64,000 nt of DNA from Gammaproteobacteria bacterium LSUCC0096 (lineage in GTDB: Bacteria; Pseudomonadota; Gammaproteobacteria; Pseudomonadales; Litorivicinaceae): the NCBI GenBank assembly GCA_008087055.1, contig VIEA01000001.1, positions 719,346 to 783,345 on the forward strand, in the 5' to 3' direction. The notes beneath the pieces were generated by a model. It was not told the origin of the DNA. It worked only from the letters and a program-made list of their open reading frames with translations, and ran no database searches. The position numbers and the translations under genes are program-made. Positions 1-8,455 of the stretch are shown here, one piece after another (positions within the stretch are counted from its first letter, which is position 1; each line of letters begins with the position of its first letter).

Positions 1-131
1 GCTTGTTCCAACTGCACCCGGAGTCTGGTCGTTATATCGTTGGATTTGGTCAGGCGTTTGAATTAAGCCGTGGCTCGTTGTTCATGATTGATCATCATCT
101 GCAAGGGCCGACAGGTCCTCAGAAAGACTAA
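1..131 (+). CDS. C-terminal end of a HugZ-like / PNPOx-fold protein (partial)
   Basis: Only the last 42 codons are inside the window, read in the frame starting at base 3 and closing with TAA at 129-131. The peptide contains HPESGRYIVGFGQAFEL. This resembles the closing beta-barrel segment of HugZ-like haem-utilisation and pyridoxamine-phosphate-oxidase-fold proteins, in which a 'GRYI-GFG-A' segment is typical. The stop overlaps the stop of the opposing efflux gene by 4 bases. The family call rests on a short fragment and is tentative. Confidence 0.45.
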   Translation, partial: LFQLHPESGRYIVGFGQAFELSRGSLFMIDHHLQGPTGPQKD

Positions 132-1327
132 GTTGCTATTTGGGGCGCTGCTTTTGTATTGATTAAGAGAAGGGCGGTCAACCCGGTCAGGCAAAAGGTT
201 GCGATCAGTGGTGCTGCGCTTCCCGCCATGAAGTAAGAAAAAATAATCCCAACAGCCAAACTAATTGCTGTCATGAGTGACCCAATCACAGTCGATGCTG
301 TGCCGGCAATTGCGCCCATCGGTTCAAGAGCGACAGACTGTAGATTGGCAAATGTCAGGCCCATGAGAAATAGCACAGGAACGATATAAATCAGCCAGTC
401 AATGAGTCCAATCTCTGGTCCGTTCATATGGTAAAGCCAAAAAAGCCCCGACCAGAGGATTTGGGCCGAGAATGCGGCCTTACAAATTATTTCCATCCCA
501 AAGCGTCTGACGTAGCGTGCATTCACAAGTGAAGAAATCGCGATGGATGCTGCAGTTGAACCAAACAAAACAGGGAACCAGTCCCCCGTTTGGTAGATAT
601 CTTGAAAAATATGTTGCGCGCTACTGAGATAGCTCACCAAGCCACCAAAGCTCACTCCAGCAGCAATGGTAAAGCGCATGGTTTTTTGATTAGTTACTAC
701 GGTTTGAAACGCATCGCCTAGATGGCCCCGTGTAATGGTCCGTCGTTCAATAAGCGTCTCAGGTTGCCTCAAGCTGAACCAAGCAAGAATGATTGCCGAA
801 AATCCACCAAGCGCCACGAACAGCAAATGCCACGTGCCAAACCATAAAACCACTTGGCCGATCATTGGCGCAAATACGGGAACCAAAATGAAAATTGTCA
901 TCACAAACGACATGATTCGAGCCATTTCACGGCCCGCAAAGCGGTCACGAACCATGGCTTGGGTCACGATGCGTGTCGCAGCACCACCGAACCCTTGGAG
1001 TACGCGACCCGCGATTAAGACAGCAAAGGAATCAGTCCATGCACAAATCGCCGTTCCGATCAGAAAAATCACCATGCCGATTTGAATTGATCCGCGGCGA
1101 CCAATTGCGTCGGATAGAGGGCCAAAAATAAGTTGGCCAAAAATAAGACCGGCAAAAATCCCTAAAATGACCCATGAAATCCGGTGAGGCTCGGTCAGAT
1201 TTAAGTCAATCGCCATATAGCCCATCGCAGGCAGCATCATGTCGATCGCGAGTGCGATAGTGGCCATCAAAAACGCTGCAAGTGCAATAAACTCGCTTGG
1301 TCTTTGCTGTGTGTTGACCTGAGCCAT
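128..1327 (-). CDS. Bcr/CflA-family multidrug efflux MFS transporter
   Basis: A 399-residue inner-membrane protein with about 12 hydrophobic segments. The segment between TM2 and TM3 has the MFS motif-A region (GQLIFGPLSDAIGRRGSI, about residues 64-82). GRVLQGFGGAATRIVTQAMV (about 107-126) is the characteristic TM4 sequence of the Bcr/CflA drug:H+ antiporter group. The likely role is proton-driven export of toxic compounds such as bicyclomycin- or chloramphenicol-like drugs; the actual substrate cannot be read from sequence. It diverges from the sulfurtransferase gene across a 69-base gap that must hold both promoters. Confidence 0.85.
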   Translation of the reverse strand: MAQVNTQQRPSEFIALAAFLMATIALAIDMMLPAMGYMAIDLNLTEPHRISWVILGIFAGLIFGQLIFGPLSDAIGRRGSIQIGMVIFLIGTAICAWTDSFAVLIAGRVLQGFGGAATRIVTQAMVRDRFAGREMARIMSFVMTIFILVPVFAPMIGQVVLWFGTWHLLFVALGGFSAIILAWFSLRQPETLIERRTITRGHLGDAFQTVVTNQKTMRFTIAAGVSFGGLVSYLSSAQHIFQDIYQTGDWFPVLFGSTAASIAISSLVNARYVRRFGMEIICKAAFSAQILWSGLFWLYHMNGPEIGLIDWLIYIVPVLFLMGLTFANLQSVALEPMGAIAGTASTVIGSLMTAISLAVGIIFSYFMAGSAAPLIATFCLTGLTALLLINTKAAPQIAT

Positions 1328-1396
1328 ACAGAATCCGTTGAGAAGAAGGGCGAAGGGGCTTAAGGTGATAGTATCTCGAATTAAGGATTCACTGCT

Positions 1397-2245
1397 ATGC
1401 CTAATACGCTCGTTTCTGTCGACTGGTTAAATGATCATCTTGATGACCCAAACGTCATTGTGTTGGACGCGTCTTATCATCTGCCAACGGCCAAAAGAGA
1501 TCCTGATGCTGAGTTCGTTGAACAGCATATTCCCGGCGCGCTGCGTTTTGATATTGAGGAAATCTCTGATCATGACGCAACACTCCCGCACATGCTGCCA
1601 ACTCCCGAGCAGTTCGATGAAGCTATGCAAGATTTAGGTGTTGGTGCTGGCATGCAGGTTGTTGTTTATGACAGCGTTGGTCTTTTTTCAGCGGCTCGAG
1701 CATGGTGGATGTTTCGGTATTTCGGTCATGATGAAGTGGCTGTTCTTGATGGTGGTTTACCGGCATGGGTTGATGCCGGCCAGACAGTGGAGTCGGGTCG
1801 TGGCCGAGTTGTCCCGCCTCCACATCCATTTAAGTCGCATGTTCATCCTCAGTGGGTGGTTGATGCCGAGGACCTGTTGAATAACATTGATTCTCAGGAG
1901 CACTTGGTTCTTGATGCGCGGGCCAATCCACGGTTTAAAGGCGAAGCTGCCGAGCCACGTCCAGGCATGCGTGCAGGACATATCCCGGGTAGTGCAAATG
2001 TGCCATTCAGTGATCTATTAGACTCAGAAACAGGGTGCTTTAAATCGGTTGACGCAGTGCGCTCACGGTTTGCTGATGCGGGCGTGGATCATTTACCTGT
2101 GATAGTTAGTTGTGGCTCTGGCGTGACCGCGTGTGTACTTGCGTTGGGACTTGAGATTGCAGGCCTACCTGAGCCTAAGCTCTATGATGGCTCTTGGTCT
2201 GAATGGGGAAGCCGAGATGATCTCCCCATTGAGACTGGGAATTAA
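1397..2245 (+). CDS. sseA: 3-mercaptopyruvate sulfurtransferase
   Basis: A 282-residue protein with two rhodanese domains (about 5-130 and 150-275), matching the family length. The catalytic loop CGSGVTA starts at Cys239. CG[ST]GVTA is the mercaptopyruvate-sulfurtransferase form, whereas thiosulfate sulfurtransferases carry CRKGVTA. It moves sulfur from 3-mercaptopyruvate to thiols or cyanide in the cytoplasm, linking cysteine breakdown to sulfane sulfur. The N-terminal domain keeps the structural HIPGALRFDIEE segment. It converges on the thiolase gene with a 3-base gap. Confidence 0.9.
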   Translation: MPNTLVSVDWLNDHLDDPNVIVLDASYHLPTAKRDPDAEFVEQHIPGALRFDIEEISDHDATLPHMLPTPEQFDEAMQDLGVGAGMQVVVYDSVGLFSAARAWWMFRYFGHDEVAVLDGGLPAWVDAGQTVESGRGRVVPPPHPFKSHVHPQWVVDAEDLLNNIDSQEHLVLDARANPRFKGEAAEPRPGMRAGHIPGSANVPFSDLLDSETGCFKSVDAVRSRFADAGVDHLPVIVSCGSGVTACVLALGLEIAGLPEPKLYDGSWSEWGSRDDLPIETGN

Positions 2246-2248
2246 GCC

Positions 2249-3430
2249 TTATAGATTTTCGAAAACACAAGCGATGCCCTGTCCACCACCGATACACATG
2301 GTGACTAGAGCATAACGGCCACTGATGCGCTTGAGCTCGTAGAGTGCTTTTGTAGCGATGAAAGCGCCTGAGCAACCAACAGGGTGCCCAAGGGCAATCG
2401 CGCCACCATTGGGATTGGTTTTCCCCATATCGAGGTTCAGGCCCTTGGCGACCGCAAGTGCTTGCGCTGCAAACGCCTCATTCGACTCAATGACATCCAT
2501 ATCATCGACACTTAAGCCTGCATTAGCGAGTGCACGCTGACTTGCCGGAATCGGGCCTTCACCCATGATGTGGTTCGGAACGCCAGCCAAGGCATAGGAG
2601 ACCAGGCGAGCCATGGGTTTATGACCGTCTTTCTCTGCTTGCTCTCGATTTGCGAGGATCAAGAACGCAGCACCATCGTTGATGCCGGATGCATTACCTG
2701 CGGTCACAGTCCCGTCTTTCTTGAACGCAGGCCGCATTTTAGCCAGGTCGTCCATGGTTGTTCCTGGGCGAACATGCTCATCTGTATCGATCGTGATATC
2801 GCCTTTGCGAGTTGATTTGATGATCGGAACGATCTGTTCCTTAAAGCGGCCAGTCTCGATCGCCTCTGCGGCACGGCGATGTGATTCAACCGCAAATGCA
2901 TCCTGCTCTTCGCGGGTGAGCCCCCATTTTTCAGCAAGATTTTCAGCAGTGATCCCCATGTGCCCGGCACCAAAAGGATCGGTGAGAGTCGCCACCATTA
3001 AATCAATCATCTGGGCATCGCCCATGCGCTTACCAAAGCGAAGATCAGGAGACATGTAGCCGCCTTTTGACATGACCTCAACGCCACCGCCTGCACCATA
3101 TTGAATGTCGCCCAACATGATCTGTTGAGCGGTCGTGACGACACCTTGTAGACCTGACGAGCATAGACGGTTGACCGTTAAGGCAATCGATTCCATCGGC
3201 ATGCCAGCACCTACAGCAACGCATCGAGACACATAGGCGAATCGAGAGTCTGTCGGAATACAGTTTCCACAAGTCAATGATTCGAGTTGTGAGGCATCAA
3301 CTCCTGAGCGACGAATAGCTTCTGTTAATACTGTGGCACCAAGTTCCTGTGGTTCAAAAGAAGACAGACCGCCACCAAAGGCTCCAATTGCACTGCGCGC
3401 GGCAGACAAAACGACAACATCATGCGACAT
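2249..3430 (-). CDS. Acetyl-CoA C-acyltransferase (BktB-like thiolase)
   Basis: A 393-residue thiolase with all three catalytic elements: nucleophile Cys90 in VNRLCSSGLQ, His349 in ALGHPVGCSG and Cys379 in MCIGGGQG. It condenses or cleaves beta-ketoacyl-CoA. From memory, overall similarity is closest to the PhaA/BktB biosynthetic group, so it may serve acetoacetyl-CoA formation, PHA-type metabolism or short-chain beta-oxidation. No reductase or PHA synthase lies next to it, so the pathway is open. It is transcribed away from the SulP operon across a 165-base gap. Confidence 0.9.
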   Translation of the reverse strand: MSHDVVVLSAARSAIGAFGGGLSSFEPQELGATVLTEAIRRSGVDASQLESLTCGNCIPTDSRFAYVSRCVAVGAGMPMESIALTVNRLCSSGLQGVVTTAQQIMLGDIQYGAGGGVEVMSKGGYMSPDLRFGKRMGDAQMIDLMVATLTDPFGAGHMGITAENLAEKWGLTREEQDAFAVESHRRAAEAIETGRFKEQIVPIIKSTRKGDITIDTDEHVRPGTTMDDLAKMRPAFKKDGTVTAGNASGINDGAAFLILANREQAEKDGHKPMARLVSYALAGVPNHIMGEGPIPASQRALANAGLSVDDMDVIESNEAFAAQALAVAKGLNLDMGKTNPNGGAIALGHPVGCSGAFIATKALYELKRISGRYALVTMCIGGGQGIACVFENL

Positions 3431-3458
3431 GATTGATTCCTTTAATCATTATTGTGAG

Positions 3459-3476
3459 GACTCACTCACATGAGTC
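3459..3476. promoter_or_regulatory. Inverted repeat in thiolase/SulP divergent promoter region
   Basis: GACTCA-N6-TGAGTC forms perfect 6-base arms (3459-3464 and 3471-3476), 29 bases upstream of the thiolase start. An overlapping GTGAG-N2-CTCAC repeat (3454-3465) makes the site denser. The spacing suits a dimeric regulator, but I cannot name one; it does not match the FadR consensus I know. Confidence 0.3.
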
Positions 3477-3595
3477 TGTTAATCGGTTGTACACAGTGAG
3501 AGAGCGAAGAGCAATGCACCCTTGGTTGAGTCAAACCAAAGTCTCGTGTAGTGTCGCCGCCTGTTTGCAAGGGATTGTCACAACAAGGAATTTTC

Positions 3596-5080
3596 ATGTT
3601 GCACACGTTTCAGAGGGATTGGTTATCCAACACCCGTGGTGATTTATTGTCTGGATTGGTGGTCGCGCTCGCGCTGATCCCTGAAGCGATTGCGTTTTCG
3701 ATTATTGCAGGCGTTGATCCAAAAGTGGGTCTCTACGCCTCATTCTGTATAGCCGTTGTGATTGCAATCACAGGTGGCAGACCTGGGATGATTTCAGCCG
3801 CCACCGGTGCAATGGCACTGTTAATGGTCACACTTGTTAAAGACTATGGGCTTCAATACTTACTTGCTGCATCCGTTCTGACCGGAGTGCTTCAGATCGC
3901 TGCCGGTTATCTGCGTCTTGGTAGTTTGATGCGTTTCGTATCGCGCTCTGTCGTAACTGGATTTGTGAATGCCTTGGCGATCCTGATTTTTATGGCGCAG
4001 TTACCCGAGTTAACGGATGTCACCTGGCATGTCTATGCGTTTACAGCGGTTGGGCTCGGGATTATTTACGGATTCCCTTACGTCCCTGTCGTGGGCCGTG
4101 TGCTTCCTTCACCCTTAGTGTGTATTGTCGCGATCACCGCGATTGTACTTGGCCTTGATATCGATATTCGAACAGTCGGTGATCTCGGAGAGTTGCCGGA
4201 TTCATTACCTGTTTTTTTATGGCCAGAGGTTCCGCTGAATTTAGAGACACTGATGATCATCCTGCCATATTCAATTTCAATGGCGGTCGTAGGTCTTCTT
4301 GAGTCTTTGATGACGGCAACAATTGTTGATGATTTCACTGACACTGAGAGTGATAAGAACCAGGAGTGTCGTGGCCAGGGGATCTCGAATATTGTTGCGG
4401 GCTTCTTTGGTGGCATGGCGGGTTGCGCAATGATTGGCCAGTCCGTCATTAATGTGAAATCAGGAGGGCGAGGGCGCCTGTCGACCTTTGTTGCTGGTTT
4501 ATTCCTAATCATCATGGTGGTCTTCTTAGATGATCTGATTTCTCAGATCCCGATGGCTGCTTTGGTCGCGGTGATGATTATGGTGTCAATTGGAACATTC
4601 TCTTGGGACTCGATTCGTAAGATTCGTGAATATCCGCCTTCATCGAGTCTGGTCATGATTGCGACGGTTATCGTCGTTGTGTTTACACATAACCTCGCAC
4701 TCGGTGTTTTTGTGGGTGTATTGCTTGCATCACTGTTTTTTGCCAACAAAGTCGGCCGCTTCATGGGGGTTCGCTCTGAGCGTCTTGATTCAGTGACCAA
4801 GCGCTACACTGTTGTGGGACAAGTTTTCTTTGCCTCATCAGATGCATTCACTCATTCGTTTGACTTCAAAGAAGTGAATGAAAAGGTGATTATCGATTTA
4901 CATCATGCGCACTTTTGGGATGTGACAGCGGTCGCAGCACTCGATAAAGTCGTGATGAAGTTTCGCCGTGAGGGTGCAGAAGTTGAGCTCATTGGAATGA
5001 ATCAGGCGAGTCAAACGATTGTTGATCGGTTTGGTGTTCATGATAAGCAGGATGTCCCGGATATCCTCGAATCGCATTAA
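3596..5080 (+). CDS. SulP-family anion transporter with STAS domain (probable bicarbonate importer)
   Basis: I choose the ATG at 3596 because AAGGAA lies 8-10 bases upstream; this gives 494 residues. A SulP membrane domain with about 12 hydrophobic segments (residues about 10-395) opens with a [20 protein letters not shown] segment typical of the family. A cytoplasmic STAS domain follows (about 400-494). SulP proteins carry sulfate, bicarbonate or other anions. Here the downstream Usp and beta-carbonic anhydrase genes argue for bicarbonate, as in BicA-type systems. That substrate is inferred from context, not from residues. The Usp gene begins 9 bases after the stop. Confidence 0.85.
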   Translation: MLHTFQRDWLSNTRGDLLSGLVVALALIPEAIAFSIIAGVDPKVGLYASFCIAVVIAITGGRPGMISAATGAMALLMVTLVKDYGLQYLLAASVLTGVLQIAAGYLRLGSLMRFVSRSVVTGFVNALAILIFMAQLPELTDVTWHVYAFTAVGLGIIYGFPYVPVVGRVLPSPLVCIVAITAIVLGLDIDIRTVGDLGELPDSLPVFLWPEVPLNLETLMIILPYSISMAVVGLLESLMTATIVDDFTDTESDKNQECRGQGISNIVAGFFGGMAGCAMIGQSVINVKSGGRGRLSTFVAGLFLIIMVVFLDDLISQIPMAALVAVMIMVSIGTFSWDSIRKIREYPPSSSLVMIATVIVVVFTHNLALGVFVGVLLASLFFANKVGRFMGVRSERLDSVTKRYTVVGQVFFASSDAFTHSFDFKEVNEKVIIDLHHAHFWDVTAVAALDKVVMKFRREGAEVELIGMNQASQTIVDRFGVHDKQDVPDILESH

Positions 5081-5089
5081 GGAGTCGTC

Positions 5090-5944
5090 ATGAAGCAGAT
5101 TTTTGCATGTGTTGATGGATCGCGCGTTACCGAATCCGTTTGTGATGCAGCCGTCTGGGTTGCCAATCGAGTGGATTCTCCATTGACCTGTTTGCATGCG
5201 CTTGAGCACGAGAGTGCCCCGTTAACTGGTGATCTCTCCGGATCGATTGGACTCGGCGCACGCGAGGATTTGTTGTCCGAAATGATCGAGCTTGAGGCAC
5301 AGAAAGCAGCACTTGAAATAAAACAAGGAAAGCTTGTTTTGGCAGCTGTCTCGAAGCGGGCAGAAGAGCAGGGTGTCGATCAGGTCAATGCGATGCAACG
5401 TCACGGCGCCTTGATAGAGACTTTAAGCGAGTTTGAAGACGATATCCGCGTTCTTGTGATCGGCCGCCAAGGGGAGGCGCATGAAGCCTTTGCTGATGCG
5501 ATTGGAAGTCATATTGAAAGTGTAATCCGTACCTTGCATCGACCTGTATTGGTTGTTGCTGAGGGCTTCCAAGCACCGAACCGGTTCATGCTCGCCTATG
5601 ATGGGAGTGAAACTGCCGATAAAGCCCTGCAAATGGTCGCGGAGAGTCCATTGCTTAAGGGGTTGGAATGTCATTTGGTGGCAGTGAAAACACAGTCCTC
5701 TGGCGCAATTGAGGCAGCTCTTGAAAGTGCGTCGAAACAACTGGATTCTGCTGGATTTTCAGTCTCTTCAGCGATGCTTGAGGGGCCTGTAGTCGATACG
5801 TTAATTGAGTATCAACAAGAGCGTCAGATGGAGTTGACGATCATGGGTGCCTACGGACACTCACGGATTCGGCAGTTCTTTGTGGGGAGTCAAACGACAA
5901 AAATGCTCGCGAAATCGACCACTCCGCTATTGCTTTTGCGTTAA
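5090..5944 (+). CDS. Tandem universal stress protein (UspA, two domains)
   Basis: The 284 residues hold two Usp domains, about 1-150 and 155-284. The second has the ATP-binding signature GAYGHSRIRQFFVGSQT near the C-terminus, matching G-x2-G-x9-G-S. The first has a weaker version (GRQGEAHEAFADAIGSH). Tandem Usps are ATP-binding stress or regulatory proteins of the cytoplasm. It has a good ribosome-binding site (AAGGAG) and lies between the SulP transporter and the carbonic anhydrase. This placement suggests it modulates transporter activity, though no direct evidence is visible. Confidence 0.88.
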   Translation: MKQIFACVDGSRVTESVCDAAVWVANRVDSPLTCLHALEHESAPLTGDLSGSIGLGAREDLLSEMIELEAQKAALEIKQGKLVLAAVSKRAEEQGVDQVNAMQRHGALIETLSEFEDDIRVLVIGRQGEAHEAFADAIGSHIESVIRTLHRPVLVVAEGFQAPNRFMLAYDGSETADKALQMVAESPLLKGLECHLVAVKTQSSGAIEAALESASKQLDSAGFSVSSAMLEGPVVDTLIEYQQERQMELTIMGAYGHSRIRQFFVGSQTTKMLAKSTTPLLLLR

Positions 5945-5994
5945 AAAAATTGAGCGGTCGATCCCGACGATCGACAAATTTCAGGGATGAGATG

Positions 5995-6597
5995 ATGCCT
6001 AAGATTGAGCAGTTACTGGAAGGTTTTGCACATTTTCGCGAAACCTATTTTGAAAAAGATACTGCGCTATTTGAACAACTGTCCACCCAGGGTCAAAAGC
6101 CTTCGACGTTACTGATTTCGTGCTCCGACAGCCGTGTGGACCCGGCAATTTTATTCGGAGTCGAGCCTGGTGAACTCTTCGTCGTGCGCAATGTGGCTAA
6201 TTTAGTCCCACCCTATGAGCCAGATAACCGTTTGCACGGAACAAGTTCCGCTATTGAATTTGCGGTACGTGATTTGAAGGTCTCGCAAATTATTATCTTG
6301 GGCCATTCCAATTGCGGCGGAATCCATGCGTTGTGTAACCATATGAAGGGTGCAGTGTCTGAACGTGAATTCATCGAGCGCTGGGTGTCGATCGCAGCTG
6401 ATGCTGTCAAGCCTCATGTCGATCAATCACCGCAGCATGCAGAACAGGCTGCAATTCGTGCATCGGTTCAGAACTTAAAGACGTTTCCGTGGATCGCAGA
6501 GCGTGTTGTATCAGGTGATCTGACGCTTCATGGGTGGTGGTTTGATTTGGCAGCAGGGGAGCTCTCTGTTGTATCAGAAGAGCGTGCATGCCCTTAA
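5995..6597 (+). CDS. can: Beta-class carbonic anhydrase
   Basis: The 200-residue zinc enzyme interconverts CO2 and bicarbonate. The zinc ligands are visible as Cys43 in SCSDSRVDP, His103 and Cys106 in GHSNCGG. The Asp45-Arg47 dyad needed for catalysis is present. The start is ATG 5995 (or 5992, in the same frame), behind AGGGA. An upstream TTG at 5950 extends the frame but lacks a ribosome-binding site. It is the last gene of the SulP-Usp-CA operon. Its stop shares TTAA with the stop of dsbB. The symbol follows the E. coli beta-CA; cynT or icfA would be equally defensible. Confidence 0.92.
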   Translation: MPKIEQLLEGFAHFRETYFEKDTALFEQLSTQGQKPSTLLISCSDSRVDPAILFGVEPGELFVVRNVANLVPPYEPDNRLHGTSSAIEFAVRDLKVSQIIILGHSNCGGIHALCNHMKGAVSEREFIERWVSIAADAVKPHVDQSPQHAEQAAIRASVQNLKTFPWIAERVVSGDLTLHGWWFDLAAGELSVVSEERACP

Positions 6598-7103
6598 CCC
6601 TTAAACAGCCGAAACGGTCGTGGCCCGCGGAAGATCATCAAATAGATCGAGACTAGAGCAGTCAGGACGTAAAATAGCAAAGTCCAACCGGGGATCGAGA
6701 GTGACAAGAACGTCCACTGCACTTCAGCACAGCTTCCGGAACCGAGCAGCATGGTCTGTAAGCTATCTGCAAGCGGGAACCGTTCGATCATAAAGTAAAT
6801 ATCTGGCCCACAAGCGGGAACTTCGTCTTCTGGAAGTGACTGTAACCAGAGTTGCCTTGATGCAAGCCAAATTCCAAGTCCGGAACCGATCAAGCCGATC
6901 GATGCAAAGATCAGTCGCGATGCGTAAAACGGAAGCATGTAGAAAAGACATGCAATCCCAATCAGCGCAAACATGACACGTTGAGCAAGACAGAGAGCAC
7001 ATGGAACGAGTCCTGAGACATATTCCATATAAAAGGCCGTTGTCAGCAGTGCCGCACAAATAAGGGCTGTTACAAACGCGATCCGCGCACTATAAGGGGA
7101 CAT
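6594..7103 (-). CDS. dsbB: Disulfide bond formation protein B
   Basis: The 169-residue inner-membrane quinone reductase reoxidises DsbA. Four TM helices and both periplasmic cysteine pairs are visible: Cys35-Cys38 in PCALCLAQR, and Cys98 with Cys125 in the long second loop. Length and layout match E. coli DsbB. GGAGG precedes the ATG by 5 bases. It lies 90 bases downstream of the small HTH gene on the same strand. No classical dsbA is in the window; the DsbA-like protein at 19364 lacks a signal peptide and is not an obvious partner. Confidence 0.92.
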   Translation of the reverse strand: MSPYSARIAFVTALICAALLTTAFYMEYVSGLVPCALCLAQRVMFALIGIACLFYMLPFYASRLIFASIGLIGSGLGIWLASRQLWLQSLPEDEVPACGPDIYFMIERFPLADSLQTMLLGSGSCAEVQWTFLSLSIPGWTLLFYVLTALVSIYLMIFRGPRPFRLFKG

Positions 7104-7193
7104 CAGGCCTCCGTCGCTTTGGAATGAGTGTAGCCGACGTCTTGGCGAAAAGTCATGAACTCATTGCTTGAACTGTTCGACTGAAGAGCACTG

Positions 7194-7427
7194 CTATTTC
7201 TTCTTGGCTTTTTTCTTGTCGATCTCGGGACCAGAGTAGGACTCGACGCCAAGGGTCAGGGCGTAGCATGCGAGTTCAATCGCTTTAGGAATGGCAAACT
7301 TCTCACCGTTACGCTCGCCTTTCTCGTAATACTGAATAATACGAGATTTCAGTCCCAAAGCCGACGCAGCATCCTTTTGCGTCATTTTCATCAGTTTTCG
7401 CCACGCTTTAAATTCTGATGGTTTCAT
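7194..7427 (-). CDS. Small XRE-type helix-turn-helix protein
   Basis: The 77-residue cytoplasmic protein is almost entirely one HTH domain: FKAWRKLMKMTQKDAASALG, followed by SRIIQYYEKGER, which fits the Cro/C1 helix pattern (about residues 6-45). The C-terminus is a Lys-rich tail (KKKAKKK). It probably binds DNA as a dimer. It begins 9 bases after the ceramidase-like gene on the same strand, so the two are likely co-transcribed. Target genes are unknown. Confidence 0.75.
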   Translation of the reverse strand: MKPSEFKAWRKLMKMTQKDAASALGLKSRIIQYYEKGERNGEKFAIPKAIELACYALTLGVESYSGPEIDKKKAKKK

Positions 7428-7436
7428 AACCCGTCC

Positions 7437-8165
7437 CTAGTCTTTTTCAGAAGTATACGCACCTCTTGCGGAGTGGCCAACCTCAGTACGGCTTTCTAAA
7501 AAGAGTTGATGTGCTCTGACAATCCAATACAAAACGATGGCGTTACACACATGCCATAGGAAATGGGTTCCCATCGGTAAAGCGTCGCAAACAAGTAGGT
7601 CCATACTTCGAAATCCGAGCGAGACAGGGAACAGCAGGCCCGCAAATATGAGATGCATTCGAACAATACTCTTTGGATGCAACCATGCGGCGATGACAAG
7701 AAGAATCCATGCGGGTACATAGGCTAACGAGCCATTCAATACACCCGAAGGAATGAGCCCGCTGCCAAAAACAAATAGGACGATCATTCCAATGACCATC
7801 CATCTTGGCCATTGCAAATGTTGCACGTAGAGAACCCAAATTGCCGTCAGGATGAATCCCTGGATTGGGAATACGTCGAGTAAAAGCGTGAATGAATTCG
7901 CAAACGCATGGAACAGTCCAGAGCCAATTCCAATCGCGGTAAGCCAGGTAATTAACAAATAGCTTGTCAGTGATTGTGTTCTCGAGCGGGCCAGCAAGGC
8001 GGCAGCAATTAAAAAAGCTAAATTGGTGACGAGTCCAAGTGGCTCATCCAAAATATCTACGGTTGTTCGTTCGCAATATAGATCGATTTCCGGGGGCATT
8101 GGCGGTTTGTCTCTCAAGGAATTTTGTGATGTCGCTACTTCGGCTTTCCACAGATCATTAGTCAA
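7437..8165 (-). CDS. Ceramidase-like membrane hydrolase (CREST superfamily)
   Basis: A 242-residue, roughly seven-helix membrane protein. Family marks of alkaline ceramidase-type enzymes appear in order: IDLYCERTT and EPLGLVTNLAFL near residues 27-52, then GIGSGLFHAFANS with a conserved Ser and His, LLLDVFPIQGF with an Asp, and a late GTHFLWHVCNA with two His. These Ser/Asp/His residues form the zinc site in the CREST superfamily. The substrate is an amide-linked lipid in eukaryotes; bacterial members are little studied. An internal ATG 17 codons in (MPPEIDLYCER) is a possible alternative start. Confidence 0.75.
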   Translation of the reverse strand: MTNDLWKAEVATSQNSLRDKPPMPPEIDLYCERTTVDILDEPLGLVTNLAFLIAAALLARSRTQSLTSYLLITWLTAIGIGSGLFHAFANSFTLLLDVFPIQGFILTAIWVLYVQHLQWPRWMVIGMIVLFVFGSGLIPSGVLNGSLAYVPAWILLVIAAWLHPKSIVRMHLIFAGLLFPVSLGFRSMDLLVCDALPMGTHFLWHVCNAIVLYWIVRAHQLFLESRTEVGHSARGAYTSEKD

Positions 8166-8455
8166 GTGTTGTGGTTTGTTGAAAAGAAACGCTTCCGCTA
8201 TTTTTGTAAAACACTGTTGAGGAAATTGTTTTAAGTAATTGAATTATAATTATTTTATTTTAATGGTCAAAAATTGGGCAAACGCATCAAGTGCAGGTGG
8301 TTTGTGGCCTGGCGCGATTGCTTCAGTTTTTATCCAAATAGTTATCCACAGGATATTTGGGTAACCATTTTGTCAATACGTCGGATTAAAAAATTTCAGA
8401 GAATTGAAACATCTGAAAGATGCCTCATCATGTAGCTCTTGTTAAGGAGTCCATA
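8166..8455. other. AT-rich divergent intergenic region
   Basis: This 290-base gap separates the ceramidase-like gene from the HbpS/GlcG gene and must carry both promoters. 8220-8275 is very AT-rich (runs such as TTATAATTATTTTATTTTAA). 8330-8362 holds DnaA-box-like sequences inside an inverted repeat, annotated separately. I see no convincing ORF or known RNA family here. Confidence 0.6.
8330..8362 (+). promoter_or_regulatory. DnaA-box pair within an inverted repeat
   Basis: TTATCCACA at 8342-8350 is a perfect match to the bacterial DnaA box consensus. TTATCCAAA at 8330-8338 is one mismatch away in the same orientation, with starts 12 bases apart. The arms ATCCAAATA (8332-8340) and TATTTGGGT (8354-8362) also pair, allowing one G:U, around a 13-base loop. 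The nested TATCC-ACA-GGATA (8343-8355) is an alternative pairing. DnaA binding is inferred from the motif only. Confidence 0.4.

Noticed and set aside
2679-3059. 126-codon plus-strand frame within the thiolase gene
   Set aside because: It is antisense to the conserved catalytic core and shows no recognisable domain or ribosome-binding site.
4078-4515. 145-codon minus-strand open frame within the SulP gene
   Set aside because: It is fully antisense to a strongly conserved membrane protein, has no family features and a composition dictated by the opposite strand.
8166-8455. Replication origin
   Set aside because: DnaA-box-like sites and AT-rich DNA are present, but only two boxes and none of the usual origin neighbours (dnaA, rpmH, mnmG, parAB). 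Kept as a regulatory site.
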